DNA from: Bacillota bacterium
GTDB taxonomy: Bacteria > Bacillota_C > Negativicutes > CTSoil-072
Direction: 5' to 3'
Assembly: GCA_017861495.1 (NCBI GenBank)
Contig: JAGFXW010000132.1
Span: 1-6,909 of the forward strand
DNA length: 6,909 bases
This document shows positions 1 through 6,598 of this stretch, in pieces (within the stretch, counting starts at the first letter, position 1; each line of letters starts with the position of its first letter). The translations under genes and the position numbers were made by a program. The notes beneath the pieces are model-generated. The model searched no databases. It worked only from the letters and a program-made list of their open reading frames with translations, and was not told where the DNA came from.

Positions 1-19
1 AGAACGGGGAGAGAAAAAA

Positions 20-1093
20 ATGGATTTTAAAATTGCGGTCATCCCTGGCGATGGAATTGGCGTCGATGTAGTGCGGGAAGGGATCAAGGTTCTCGATCGG
101 ATTGGCGAGGTATACGGACATACTTTTCACTATCAACATATGCTGGCCGGCGGCTGTTGCATTGACGCGCACGGAACACCGATCCTGGACGAAACGCTTG
201 AGATTTGCAAAACTTGCGATGCGATCCTGTTTGGCGCGGCAGGCGGCCCTAAATGGGATTCGCTTCCGCGGGAGCAGCGCCCGGAGCGGGCCTTGGCCAG
301 ACTACGGCGGGAGTTCAATTTGTTTGCCAATTTGCGTCCGGCGAAAATCTATGAAGATCTGAAGGAAAATTCACCGTTAAAGAGCCGGGTTATTGAAAAA
401 GGCATTGATTTGATGCTGATCCGGGATTTGACCGGCGGGATTTACTTTAACGAAAAGGGCCGGCGTGAGGGCAAATACGGGTTGGAAGCCTTTGATGTGG
501 AATGTTACAGCGTGATGGAAATTACGCGGGTTGCGAAAAAAGCGTTTGAAATTGCTATGACCAGAAGAAAAAAAGTAACGAGTGTGGACAAGTCCAATGC
601 CCTGGAAACATCTAAACTTTGGCGGGAAACGGTGACGGAGGTCGCAAAAGACTATCCGGAAGTGGAGCTGAAGCATATGCTGGTTGATAAAGCGGCGATG
701 GAACTGGCCTGTAATCCGAGTGTGTTTGATGTGATCCTGACGACCAGTATTTTCGGCGATATTTTATCCGATGAAGCCGGGGTTACGACCGGGTCGGTGG
801 GGATGCTGGCTTCGGCGAGTTTGAATGAGCGCGGCTTCGGCCTTTATGAGCCGATTCACGGAACGGCGCCGGATATTGCCGGCAAAGGGATCGCCAATCC
901 GCTGGCGACCGTTGCATCGGTTGCCATGATGCTGGAAATTGCGTTGAACCTTCCGCAAGAGGCGGCGGCGGTGGACCGGGCGATTAACCGGGTTTTGCAT
1001 GACGGGTACCGGACTCCGGATATTTATACCGAAGGAACTACCAAGGTGACGACAATGGAAATGGGTACGCTGACTGCGGAGCGGATTTCCTAA
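20..1093 (+). CDS. leuB: LeuB-family NAD-dependent 3-isopropylmalate (or related) dehydrogenase
   Basis: A 357-residue protein, full length for the LeuB family. These soluble homodimers oxidise and decarboxylate a 2-hydroxy-3-carboxy acid; LeuB itself makes 2-oxoisocaproate, the leucine precursor. Visible signatures are the N-terminal IPGDGIG (8-14), GGPKWD (75-80), substrate arginines R96, R106 and R135, Y142, catalytic K191 in VDKSN, D223, metal-binding D247 and D251 in FGDILSDE, and the NAD-binding loop HGTAPDIAGKGIANP (280-294). D285-I286 in that loop favours NAD over NADP. E89 and L92 sit where isopropylmalate enzymes contact the isopropyl group, unlike the Ser/Asn of isocitrate enzymes. 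Odd points: V15 for the usual Pro, D136 for Glu in RELTGG, K224 for Asn, S243 for the conserved Asn, and A264 for Pro. The ATG is preceded by GGGGAGAG (6-13). The next gene starts 27 bp downstream, implying cotranscription with an aconitase. Family is certain; the exact substrate is not. Confidence 0.85.
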   Translation: MDFKIAVIPGDGIGVDVVREGIKVLDRIGEVYGHTFHYQHMLAGGCCIDAHGTPILDETLEICKTCDAILFGAAGGPKWDSLPREQRPERALARLRREFNLFANLRPAKIYEDLKENSPLKSRVIEKGIDLMLIRDLTGGIYFNEKGRREGKYGLEAFDVECYSVMEITRVAKKAFEIAMTRRKKVTSVDKSNALETSKLWRETVTEVAKDYPEVELKHMLVDKAAMELACNPSVFDVILTTSIFGDILSDEAGVTTGSVGMLASASLNERGFGLYEPIHGTAPDIAGKGIANPLATVASVAMMLEIALNLPQEAAAVDRAINRVLHDGYRTPDIYTEGTTKVTTMEMGTLTAERIS

Positions 1094-1105
1094 AAGGCAG
1101 GCTGT

Positions 1106-1114
1106 AGAGGAGGG
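1106..1114 (+). promoter_or_regulatory. Shine-Dalgarno site that fixes the aconitase start
   Basis: AGAGGAGGG lies directly against an in-frame ATG at 1115, leaving no spacer. The next in-frame ATG at 1121 has about 7 bases between the GGAGG core (1109-1113) and the start codon, the usual distance. The 1121 start is therefore preferred. Confidence 0.8.
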
Positions 1115-1120
1115 ATGTTT

Positions 1121-3061
1121 ATGGGTTTAAGCATTACCAAAAAGATTTTAAAAGACCATTTGCTGGAAGGTACGATGACCGGCAATGAACAGATTACCAT
1201 AAAAGTCGACCAAACGCTGTGGGAAGATTTGACCGGCATCATGGGTGCGCAAATTCTTGAAAGCGTGCAGGCGGACAAAGTTATTACGGAACCGACGGTT
1301 TTTTACGTCGATCACAATACATTGGCGACTTCGACCGAGAATTCGGATGACCATTTATATATGCGAACAGCGGCGCAGCGATTTGGGATTTATTACTCCA
1401 AGCCAGGCAACGGCATTTGCCATTTGCTGCACTGTGAGCGGTTTGCCAAACCGGGACAGGTGATGATGGGCGCTGACAGCCATACTCCGACTTCCGGCGC
1501 ATTAGGCATGATTGCCATTGGCAGCGGGGGACTCACGGTTGCCAAAAGTATGCTGGGGGAAGGTTTCCGCCTGACGAACCCGAAAGTGCTGAACATCAAG
1601 TTGAACGGCAGTCTGAAACCGGGCGTGTCGGCGAAAGATGTTACTCTGGAAGCCTTGCGTATTTTGTCGGTCAAGGGCGGAATTGGCTATATTATTGAGT
1701 TCACCGGCGATGGTATTCGCAATTTATCCATCATGCAAAGGGCCACAATTGCCAATATGAGCATCGAGATGGGTGCGACAACCGGAATTTTCCCCAGCGA
1801 TCAAGTCACAAGGGAGTTTTTGCAGGCGCAAGGGCGGGAGCAGGACTGGATCGAATTGCTGCCGGATGAAGATGCGCAATACGATAAAGTGCTCGAAATC
1901 GATATGAGTGAACTGGAACCCTTGGCGGCAAAACCGCACATGCCGGATTTGGTGGAAAAAGCCAAAACACTAGAAAATGTGAAAGTGGGTTCGGTGTTTA
2001 TCGGCAGCTGCACGAATTCTTCCTATTCCGATATTGCAAAGGCGGCCAGAATTCTAAAAGGGAAAAAGGTCCACAAAGAAGTCGACCTCACGATTGGACC
2101 GGGATCAAAACAGGTGTTGGAGCAGTTAATTCAGGACGGTATACTGGCCGATTTGGTGTCTTCAGGGGCCAGGATCCTGGAGTGCGCTTGCGGACCATGC
2201 ATTGGGATCGGACAAGCCCCGCCGGGAGGCGGTGTGGCGGTACGAACGTCAAACCGCAATTTTCCCGGACGGAGCAGTACAACGGATGCTTCTGTTTATC
2301 TGGTCAGCCCGGAAACGGCGGCGGCTACGGCGATTAACGGATATATCAGTGATCCAAGACAGTTTATTGATGCTGGAGGACTGCAATCGTGCAATGAGCC
2401 CGCTGTCTATAAGGTCGATGACAGCATGATCATTACTCCGGCGGATGTGAAAGATCGTCATCAAATTGAAATTATCCGGGGTGAAAATATTGTGCCGCTG
2501 CCGGAACGAGGCCCGTTGAAAGAAAAAATTCAGGCAACGGCCGTGATTAAACTCGGCGATAATATCACGACAGACGATATCATCCCTGCGGGATCGAATA
2601 TCCTGAAATATATTGCCAACATCCCCAAGTTTGCTGAGTTTACGTTTTGTTATACGGATCCGACCTTTGTAAGCCGGGCCAGGGAACTGAAGAGTTCGGT
2701 TATCATTGGCGGAGAAAATTATGGCCAGGGATCCAGCCGGGAGCATGCCGCGTTGTTGCCGATGTTTCTGGGTGTTGAAGCGGTCTTTGCCAAATCGTAC
2801 GCCAGGATCCATAAAGAAAATCTGATCAATTACGGAATCCTCCCTCTCGTATTTCAAAACAAAGAGGATTATGAAAAACTTGATCAGGATGATGTGTTTG
2901 TCATAGAGAACGTGTATGACCAGGTCGAACAGGGAGAAGTACTTGTTTCAGTACCGCAAAAGAACCTTTCTTTTATTGCATTGCTGGAGCTTTCTGATTA
3001 CGACAAGCAGGTTATTAAAGAAGGCGGCGCAGTGAATTATCTTCGCAATAAATTGAAATAG
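1121..3061 (+). CDS. acn: Aconitate hydratase, single-chain, about 646 aa
   Basis: Cytoplasmic [4Fe-4S] enzyme of the aconitase superfamily, expected to interconvert citrate and isocitrate. Residue numbers assume the ATG at 1121. Active-site motifs are in the right order: D64-H65, D119-S120-H121, the first cluster cysteine C297 in SCTNSSYSD, C357 and C360 in CGPCIG, then NRNFPGR (378-384) with two substrate-binding arginines. After a linker near 440-470 comes the C-terminal swivel domain, with GDNITTDDIIPAG (479-491) and GQGSSREHAA (535-544) holding the catalytic serine and its arginine. The length and fused swivel domain match the shorter bacterial aconitase type (often called Aquifex type), not the roughly 900-residue AcnA nor the two-subunit LeuCD. 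It follows the LeuB-like gene by 27 bp and is closed by a hairpin. Citrate/isocitrate is the default substrate. A homoaconitase-like or other malate-derivative role cannot be excluded given its LeuB-like partner. Confidence 0.9.
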   Translation: MGLSITKKILKDHLLEGTMTGNEQITIKVDQTLWEDLTGIMGAQILESVQADKVITEPTVFYVDHNTLATSTENSDDHLYMRTAAQRFGIYYSKPGNGICHLLHCERFAKPGQVMMGADSHTPTSGALGMIAIGSGGLTVAKSMLGEGFRLTNPKVLNIKLNGSLKPGVSAKDVTLEALRILSVKGGIGYIIEFTGDGIRNLSIMQRATIANMSIEMGATTGIFPSDQVTREFLQAQGREQDWIELLPDEDAQYDKVLEIDMSELEPLAAKPHMPDLVEKAKTLENVKVGSVFIGSCTNSSYSDIAKAARILKGKKVHKEVDLTIGPGSKQVLEQLIQDGILADLVSSGARILECACGPCIGIGQAPPGGGVAVRTSNRNFPGRSSTTDASVYLVSPETAAATAINGYISDPRQFIDAGGLQSCNEPAVYKVDDSMIITPADVKDRHQIEIIRGENIVPLPERGPLKEKIQATAVIKLGDNITTDDIIPAGSNILKYIANIPKFAEFTFCYTDPTFVSRARELKSSVIIGGENYGQGSSREHAALLPMFLGVEAVFAKSYARIHKENLINYGILPLVFQNKEDYEKLDQDDVFVIENVYDQVEQGEVLVSVPQKNLSFIALLELSDYDKQVIKEGGAVNYLRNKLK

Positions 3062-3075
3062 CGGCGTATTTTTTT

Positions 3076-3119
3076 GCAGAAGCCCCACGGAGTTTTTAAT
3101 CCGTGGGGCTTCTGCGTTT
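3076..3119 (+). terminator. Strong hairpin terminator after the aconitase gene
   Basis: A perfect 15-bp inverted repeat (GCAGAAGCCCCACGG at 3076-3090, CCGTGGGGCTTCTGC at 3101-3115) encloses a 10-base loop, AGTTTTTAAT. It starts 14 bases after the aconitase stop. The downstream T tract is short (GTTTC), while a run of seven T lies just 5' of the stem (3069-3075), so the classical U-tail is weak. Position and stem stability still make termination of the upstream unit the best reading. Confidence 0.78.
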
Positions 3120-3252
3120 CTATATGGATGTACCTGTTTGTTTTTCGGTTTTTGGTGAAAGAATTTTTGTGATCGATAGGATTATTCTATATCAATCTAT
3201 CTAAATAATCTTTCATCTAAAAAATCTATAGCTTATGAAACATTTTGTGTAT
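3116..3252. other. AT-rich intergenic stretch with repeated ATCTA motifs
   Basis: No open reading frame or RNA gene is recognisable here. ATCTA occurs four times on the + strand, at 3195, 3199, 3215 and 3224, and an imperfect palindrome ATAGGATTATTCTAT lies at 3176-3190. The stretch sits immediately upstream of the predicted promoter, where activator binding sites or an UP-like AT-rich element would be expected. No known binding site is recognised. Confidence 0.4.
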
Positions 3253-3263
3253 TTTACACGAAA
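3243..3263. promoter_or_regulatory. Palindromic operator-like site overlapping the -35
   Basis: GTGTA-TTT-TACAC (3247-3259) is a perfect 5-bp inverted repeat. Beyond one mismatched pair, TTT and AAA extend the symmetry out to 3243-3263, so eight of nine pairs match. It covers the -35 hexamer TTTACA, a position suited to repression. The outer TTGTG resembles the half-site of the redox repressor Rex, but the spacing is one base shorter than the usual Rex site, so the regulator is unassigned. Confidence 0.45.
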
Positions 3264-3281
3264 ATACTGAATTGATAGAAT
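3253..3281 (+). promoter_or_regulatory. Predicted sigma-A-type promoter of the hadAIBC operon
   Basis: The -35 is TTTACA (3253-3258, five of six to TTGACA) and the -10 is TAGAAT (3276-3281, five of six to TATAAT), with an ideal 17-bp spacer. A TG at 3273-3274, one base before the -10, gives an extended -10. The predicted transcription start is near 3288, giving a leader of about 40 nt before the CoA-transferase start codon. No better pair was found in the gap. Confidence 0.7.
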
Positions 3282-3287
3282 TCAATT
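3270..3287. promoter_or_regulatory. FNR/CRP-like palindrome covering the -10
   Basis: TTGAT-AGAA-TTCAA (3272-3285) matches the FNR-type consensus TTGAT-N4-ATCAA at nine of ten defined positions. It can also be read as AATTGA-N6-TCAATT (3270-3287), a perfect inverted repeat with 6-bp arms. It sits directly on the -10 box, so a bound protein would be expected to block RNA polymerase rather than activate it. The assignment to a CRP/FNR-family protein is by pattern only. Confidence 0.4.
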
Positions 3288-3313
3288 GAGCAGCTCACCC
3301 CCGCCTAAAAAAT

Positions 3314-3321
3314 GAAGGGAG
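3314..3321 (+). promoter_or_regulatory. Shine-Dalgarno site of the CoA-transferase gene
   Basis: GAAGGGAG ends 7 bases before the ATG at 3329. A second in-frame ATG at 3335 would have a 13-base gap, so 3329 is preferred. Confidence 0.75.
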
Positions 3322-3328
3322 TACATAT

Positions 3329-4537
3329 ATGGATATGATGAAACCATTAGCAGGTCTGAAAGTTGTAGAATTGGCAACCTTTGTTGCTGGCCCCACCTGT
3401 GCCAGAGCCTTAGCGGATTGGGGTGCTGAGGTAATAAAAGTAGAAAGTCCAAGTGGTGATCCGATCCGCTTTATCGGCGGAAACACCAAGTTCCCAACGG
3501 TACCGGAAGAAAATCCGAACTATGATATTAATAATATGGGTAAAAAAGCGATTGCGCTGAACTTAAAATCGCCTGGCGGCGCGGAAGTCATGGATAAGTT
3601 GCTGCAGAACAGTGATGTATTTCTTACGAACAACAGAACCAAAGCGCTGGAAAAAATGGGCTTGAATTACGAACAAATTAAAGCGAAATATCCGCATCTC
3701 ATTTTTGCCCAAGTGTTAGGTTATGGTGAAAAAGGTCCGTTGAAGGACAAGCCGGGATTTGATTTTACCGCGTACTATGCAAGAGGCGGACTGTTGGGCA
3801 CGTTGTATGAAACGGAAACTTCACCAATGAATCCGGTGCCGGGATTTGGCGATAATCAAGTGGCGATGAATTTATTGAGCGGTATATTAGCTGCTGCTTA
3901 TAAAAAAAGCAAAACCGGAATGGGCGATAAGGTCACGGTAAGCCTGTATCATACGGCGATCTTTGCCTTGAATACGGCGATTACTGCGGCCCAATACGGT
4001 TTTTCCTATCCGATCACACGAAAAGAAACCGGCAATCCATTTTTAAATACGTATAAGACGAAGGACGGTCGTTGGCTGCAGCTTGCCGCCCCGGAATATG
4101 ACAGATTATATGCCGGCGTTATGAAAGCAATAGACCGGGAAGACCTGATTGGCAATGAAGAGTATTGCAAATTGAAAAATATTTCAGGGCGGTCGGGGAA
4201 AGTTGTTGCAATCATTGAGGCGCAAATTGTTCAAAAGACTGCGGATGAATGGGTAGATATATTTACACGCCATGATATTCCTTGTGAAAAAGCGTTTTTA
4301 TGGGAAGAAATATTGGAAGATGAACAGGCTTGGGAAAATGACTATTTATGCAAGGTAAACTATGCGACCGGAAACGTCAGAACGCACGTTACTCTTCCGG
4401 TGAAATTTGACAGCATCGGGACGCAGTCGTATTCGCGCGGACCGCTGATTGGTGAAAATAGTGCAGAGATACTAAAAAGCCTGGGTTATTCCGATGAAGA
4501 GATTACGCAAATGGCGGAAGAAAAGATCATCGTTTAA
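3329..4537 (+). CDS. hadA: Family III (CaiB/BaiF) CoA-transferase, HadA/FldA-like
   Basis: A 402-residue protein, the normal length for family III CoA-transferases, which act as interlocked homodimers. HadA moves CoA from an acyl-CoA product onto (R)-2-hydroxyisocaproate; FldA does the same for aryl-lactates. The N-terminus has the family opening GLKVVELATFVAGP (9-22) and GAEVIKVESP (32-41). NNMGKKAIALNLK (68-80) follows. The catalytic aspartate is D145 in PGFDFTAYYARGG, and GFGDNQ lies at 172-177. The C-terminal GENSAEILKSLGYSDEEI (375-392) is the usual family tail. Recalled HadA sequence agrees closely in KAFLWEEILED (321-331) and in the ARGGLLGTLYE region (151-161). It is the first gene of an operon with its own promoter, and the activator gene begins 39 bp after its stop. 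Carnitine, formate and oxalate CoA-transferases share the fold, but the dehydratase neighbours argue for a 2-hydroxyacid. Whether that acid is aliphatic (hydroxyisocaproate, lactate) or aromatic cannot be read from sequence. Confidence 0.88.
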   Translation: MDMMKPLAGLKVVELATFVAGPTCARALADWGAEVIKVESPSGDPIRFIGGNTKFPTVPEENPNYDINNMGKKAIALNLKSPGGAEVMDKLLQNSDVFLTNNRTKALEKMGLNYEQIKAKYPHLIFAQVLGYGEKGPLKDKPGFDFTAYYARGGLLGTLYETETSPMNPVPGFGDNQVAMNLLSGILAAAYKKSKTGMGDKVTVSLYHTAIFALNTAITAAQYGFSYPITRKETGNPFLNTYKTKDGRWLQLAAPEYDRLYAGVMKAIDREDLIGNEEYCKLKNISGRSGKVVAIIEAQIVQKTADEWVDIFTRHDIPCEKAFLWEEILEDEQAWENDYLCKVNYATGNVRTHVTLPVKFDSIGTQSYSRGPLIGENSAEILKSLGYSDEEITQMAEEKIIV

Positions 4538-4560
4538 ATTTTAACTACTTTGCAGCGATC

Positions 4561-4570
4561 AAAAGGCGGG
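4561..4570 (+). promoter_or_regulatory. Shine-Dalgarno site that fixes the activator start
   Basis: AAAAGGCGGG ends 6 bases before the ATG at 4577. An in-frame TTG at 4550 lies upstream of this site, so translation from it would run through the ribosome-binding site and add nine residues before the family's normal beginning. Confidence 0.7.
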
Positions 4571-4576
4571 AATGTT

Positions 4577-5359
4577 ATGTATACGTTAGGCATAGATATT
4601 GGGTCCACATCATCCAAGGCCGTCGTTATGAAGGATGGTAAAGTAATTGTCAAAAAAGTCCTTGTGAAGGTGGGAACCGGTACAAGCGGGCCGGCGCAAT
4701 TACTGCAAAATCTGTTTGAGGATCAAGAGATACAGCAAATAGATATTCAAAGAACCGTCGTTACCGGTTACGGAAGAATGAGTTTTAAAGAGGCGGATAA
4801 GCAAATCAGCGAATTAAGCTGTCATGCCAGAGGCGTCCACTTTCTGTTTCCCAGTGCCAGAACGGTTATTGATATCGGCGGGCAAGATGCGAAAGCATTG
4901 AAATTGAACGAACGGGGAATGTTGTTGAATTTTTCGATGAACGACAAATGCGCGGCGGGAACGGGTCGTTTTTTAGATGTTATGGCCCGCGTTTTGGAAA
5001 CGGATATTGACGATATGGGCAGTCTTTCCGCGCAAGCTCAGACCGAGGCATCCATTAGTTCGGTATGCACTGTTTTTGCCGAGTCGGAGGTGATTTCTCA
5101 TCTCTCCAGGGGAACAAGAACCCCCGATATCATTGCCGGTATTCATCGGTCGGTAGCGCAGAGGGTCGGAATGCTGGCTCATAAATTAGGCGTTGAGAAC
5201 GATGTGGTAATGACCGGCGGGGTGGCGCAAAATTCCGGGGTGGTAAAAGCGATGGCAGAAGCGCTTAAAACTTCGGTCAGAGTGTCTGAATATCCGCAGT
5301 ATACCGGTGCAATCGGAGCTGCTATTTATGCCTTTGACGAAGCGGAGAAGAAACGATAA
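4577..5359 (+). CDS. hadI: 2-hydroxyacyl-CoA dehydratase activator (archerase), HadI/HgdC-like
   Basis: A 260-residue ATPase of the ASKHA fold (BadF/BadG/BcrA/BcrD family). It works as a homodimer with one bridging [4Fe-4S] cluster. It takes an electron from reduced ferredoxin or flavodoxin and, driven by ATP hydrolysis, delivers it at low potential to the dehydratase. Motifs: phosphate-1 loop GIDIGSTSSK (5-14), GYGR (64-67), phosphate-2 IDIGGQDAK (98-106), and adenosine motif MTGGVAQNSGVV (212-223). The two cluster cysteines are C125 in NDKCAAGTGRFLD and C164 in SSVCTVFAESEV, each dimer half supplying two. Length matches HgdC/HadI (about 260). The gene lies between the CoA-transferase and dehydratase alpha genes, the same place as hadI and fldI. 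Benzoyl-CoA reductase ATPase subunits are relatives, but their other subunits and pathway genes are absent here. Confidence 0.94.
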   Translation: MYTLGIDIGSTSSKAVVMKDGKVIVKKVLVKVGTGTSGPAQLLQNLFEDQEIQQIDIQRTVVTGYGRMSFKEADKQISELSCHARGVHFLFPSARTVIDIGGQDAKALKLNERGMLLNFSMNDKCAAGTGRFLDVMARVLETDIDDMGSLSAQAQTEASISSVCTVFAESEVISHLSRGTRTPDIIAGIHRSVAQRVGMLAHKLGVENDVVMTGGVAQNSGVVKAMAEALKTSVRVSEYPQYTGAIGAAIYAFDEAEKKR

Positions 5360-5366
5360 AGAGGTG
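5360..5366 (+). promoter_or_regulatory. Shine-Dalgarno site supporting a GTG start for the alpha subunit
   Basis: AGAGGTG follows the activator stop codon by zero bases and ends 6 bases before GTG at 5373. No ATG lies in frame at the right distance, which makes the GTG the best start. Confidence 0.72.
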
Positions 5367-5372
5367 TTCATT

Positions 5373-6596
5373 GTGACGGAGGAAAAGAAAGCCAGTGAGA
5401 TGATCAAGGAATTAATGGACAAACACTATGAAGATGCGCTGGAAGCGAAAAAGAACGGCGAACTTGTCGGGTGGGCAGCTTCCAATTTCCCGCAGGAATT
5501 GGCAGAATGCATGGGGCTTGTTCTAGTGTATCCGGAAAATCATGCAGCCGCTGTTTCGGCGAAAAAAGCGTCGATGCCTTTCTTAGAGTATGCAGAAGGG
5601 CAGGGCTATTCCACCGATATTTGCAGTTATGCCAGAATTAACCTTGCATTCAAAGATATCAAAGAGTGCGAAGCGCTGCAGATACCCATGCCTGACTATT
5701 TGCTGTGCTGTAATAATATTTGCGACTTAATGGTGAAGTGGTACGAAAATTTGGCTATTGAATTGAACATCCCGTTGTTTATGCTGGATATTCCGTACAA
5801 TACGGAGCCGACGGTTACTCCAGCCCGTTTGGAATACATCAAAGAACAGTTTTATATCATTATCAAACAACTTGAGGAATTTACCGGCAAGAAATTCAGT
5901 GAGGAGCGCTTCAAGGAAGTGATGGAAATTTCTTCGGCTTCCGGCTTGGCCTGGAAACGGGCCATGAGCACATTGACTGCCACTCCTTCACCAATGAACG
6001 GGTTTGAAATGTTTACCTATATGGGAATCCTGGTTTGCAATAAAGCACGCAAAGAAACGACGGTTGCGCTCAATAAACTGGCTGAGGAACTGGAAGAAAG
6101 AGTGAAAAAGGGAGAAACCAGTTATAAAGCGGAGGAAAAGCATCGCATTCTTTCCGAAGGGATTGCTTGTTGGCCGTTTTTGGGGCATAACATGAAAACC
6201 TTGATGCAGTATGGGATCAATGTAGTAGGCGCTATTTATTGCGATGCGTTTGCAAAAGTTTACAGCAACCTGGATGAGATGGCAATCGCGTATGCCGAGG
6301 TACCGAACTGCGTCAATTTGGAACGGGAAGTCGCTTCCCGGGTCAAGATCATTAAGGATCATAATGTCGAAGGGATGTTGATCCATTCGAACCGCAGCTG
6401 TAAAAAATGGGATGGTTTCATGTTTGAGATGGAACGAAGAATTGCCCAGGAAACAGGAATTGCTACCGCCTATTTTGACGGTGACCAGTCCGATCCGCGT
6501 GTTTTCAGCAAGGCGCAGTATGAAACTCGTATCCAGAGCTTCTATGAAGTGATGGCGCAAAAAAAAGCAGCTGCCGCCGTAGGGGAGGGGAACTAG
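5373..6596 (+). CDS. hadB: 2-hydroxyacyl-CoA dehydratase alpha subunit, HadB/FldB-like
   Basis: A 407-residue protein from a GTG start, matching HadB (about 408). With the beta subunit it forms an iron-sulfur heterodimer that removes water from (R)-2-hydroxyacyl-CoA to give (E)-2-enoyl-CoA through ketyl radicals after one activating electron. The likely [4Fe-4S] ligands are C84 in TDICSYAR, C117 in CCNNIC, and C343 in NRSCK. S37 in GWAASNFPQEL and E55 in YPENHAAA lie where active-site residues are placed in HadB-type enzymes. SPMNGFEMFTYM (206-217) and the C-terminal FDGDQSDPRVFSKAQYETRIQ (368-388 region) are family hallmarks. The alternative of an upstream GTG at 5307 would overlap the activator gene by 53 bases and add 22 residues absent from relatives. 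The gene is 13 bp after the activator and 2 bp before the beta subunit, indicating translational coupling. The substrate is not deducible with confidence; resemblance to recalled HadB suggests an aliphatic 2-hydroxyacyl-CoA. Confidence 0.94.
   Translation: MTEEKKASEMIKELMDKHYEDALEAKKNGELVGWAASNFPQELAECMGLVLVYPENHAAAVSAKKASMPFLEYAEGQGYSTDICSYARINLAFKDIKECEALQIPMPDYLLCCNNICDLMVKWYENLAIELNIPLFMLDIPYNTEPTVTPARLEYIKEQFYIIIKQLEEFTGKKFSEERFKEVMEISSASGLAWKRAMSTLTATPSPMNGFEMFTYMGILVCNKARKETTVALNKLAEELEERVKKGETSYKAEEKHRILSEGIACWPFLGHNMKTLMQYGINVVGAIYCDAFAKVYSNLDEMAIAYAEVPNCVNLEREVASRVKIIKDHNVEGMLIHSNRSCKKWDGFMFEMERRIAQETGIATAYFDGDQSDPRVFSKAQYETRIQSFYEVMAQKKAAAAVGEGN
6582..6590 (+). promoter_or_regulatory. 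Shine-Dalgarno site of the beta subunit, inside the alpha gene
   Basis: GGGGAGGGG lies within the last codons of the alpha subunit (encoding its glycine-rich GEGN end) and is 8 bases from the ATG at 6599. It is a very strong site, consistent with matched production of both subunits. Confidence 0.75.
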
Positions 6597-6598
6597 TA

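Noticed and set aside
2249..2857. 202-codon open frame on the minus strand within the aconitase gene
   Set aside because: It lies entirely opposite a gene with intact aconitase motifs; its product is basic and arginine-rich with no recognised domain, typical of an antisense shadow.
3062..3328. T-box or other riboswitch in the leader before hadA
   Set aside because: No T-box core or recognisable aptamer was seen, and the predicted start site leaves a leader of only about 40 nt; the single strong hairpin is upstream of the promoter.
4550..4576. A TTG-initiated upstream extension of the activator gene
   Set aside because: It has no ribosome-binding site, would span the good AAAAGGCGGG site, and adds nine residues before the family's normal MYTLGIDIGS start.
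5307..5372. A longer alpha subunit starting at GTG 5307 inside the activator gene
   Set aside because: The extra 22 residues are basic, unlike the family start, and overlap the activator; AGAGGTG before GTG 5373 gives the correct length.
5988..6560. 190-codon open frame on the minus strand within the alpha subunit gene
   Set aside because: It lies opposite conserved dehydratase sequence, with no recognised family and no operon context.
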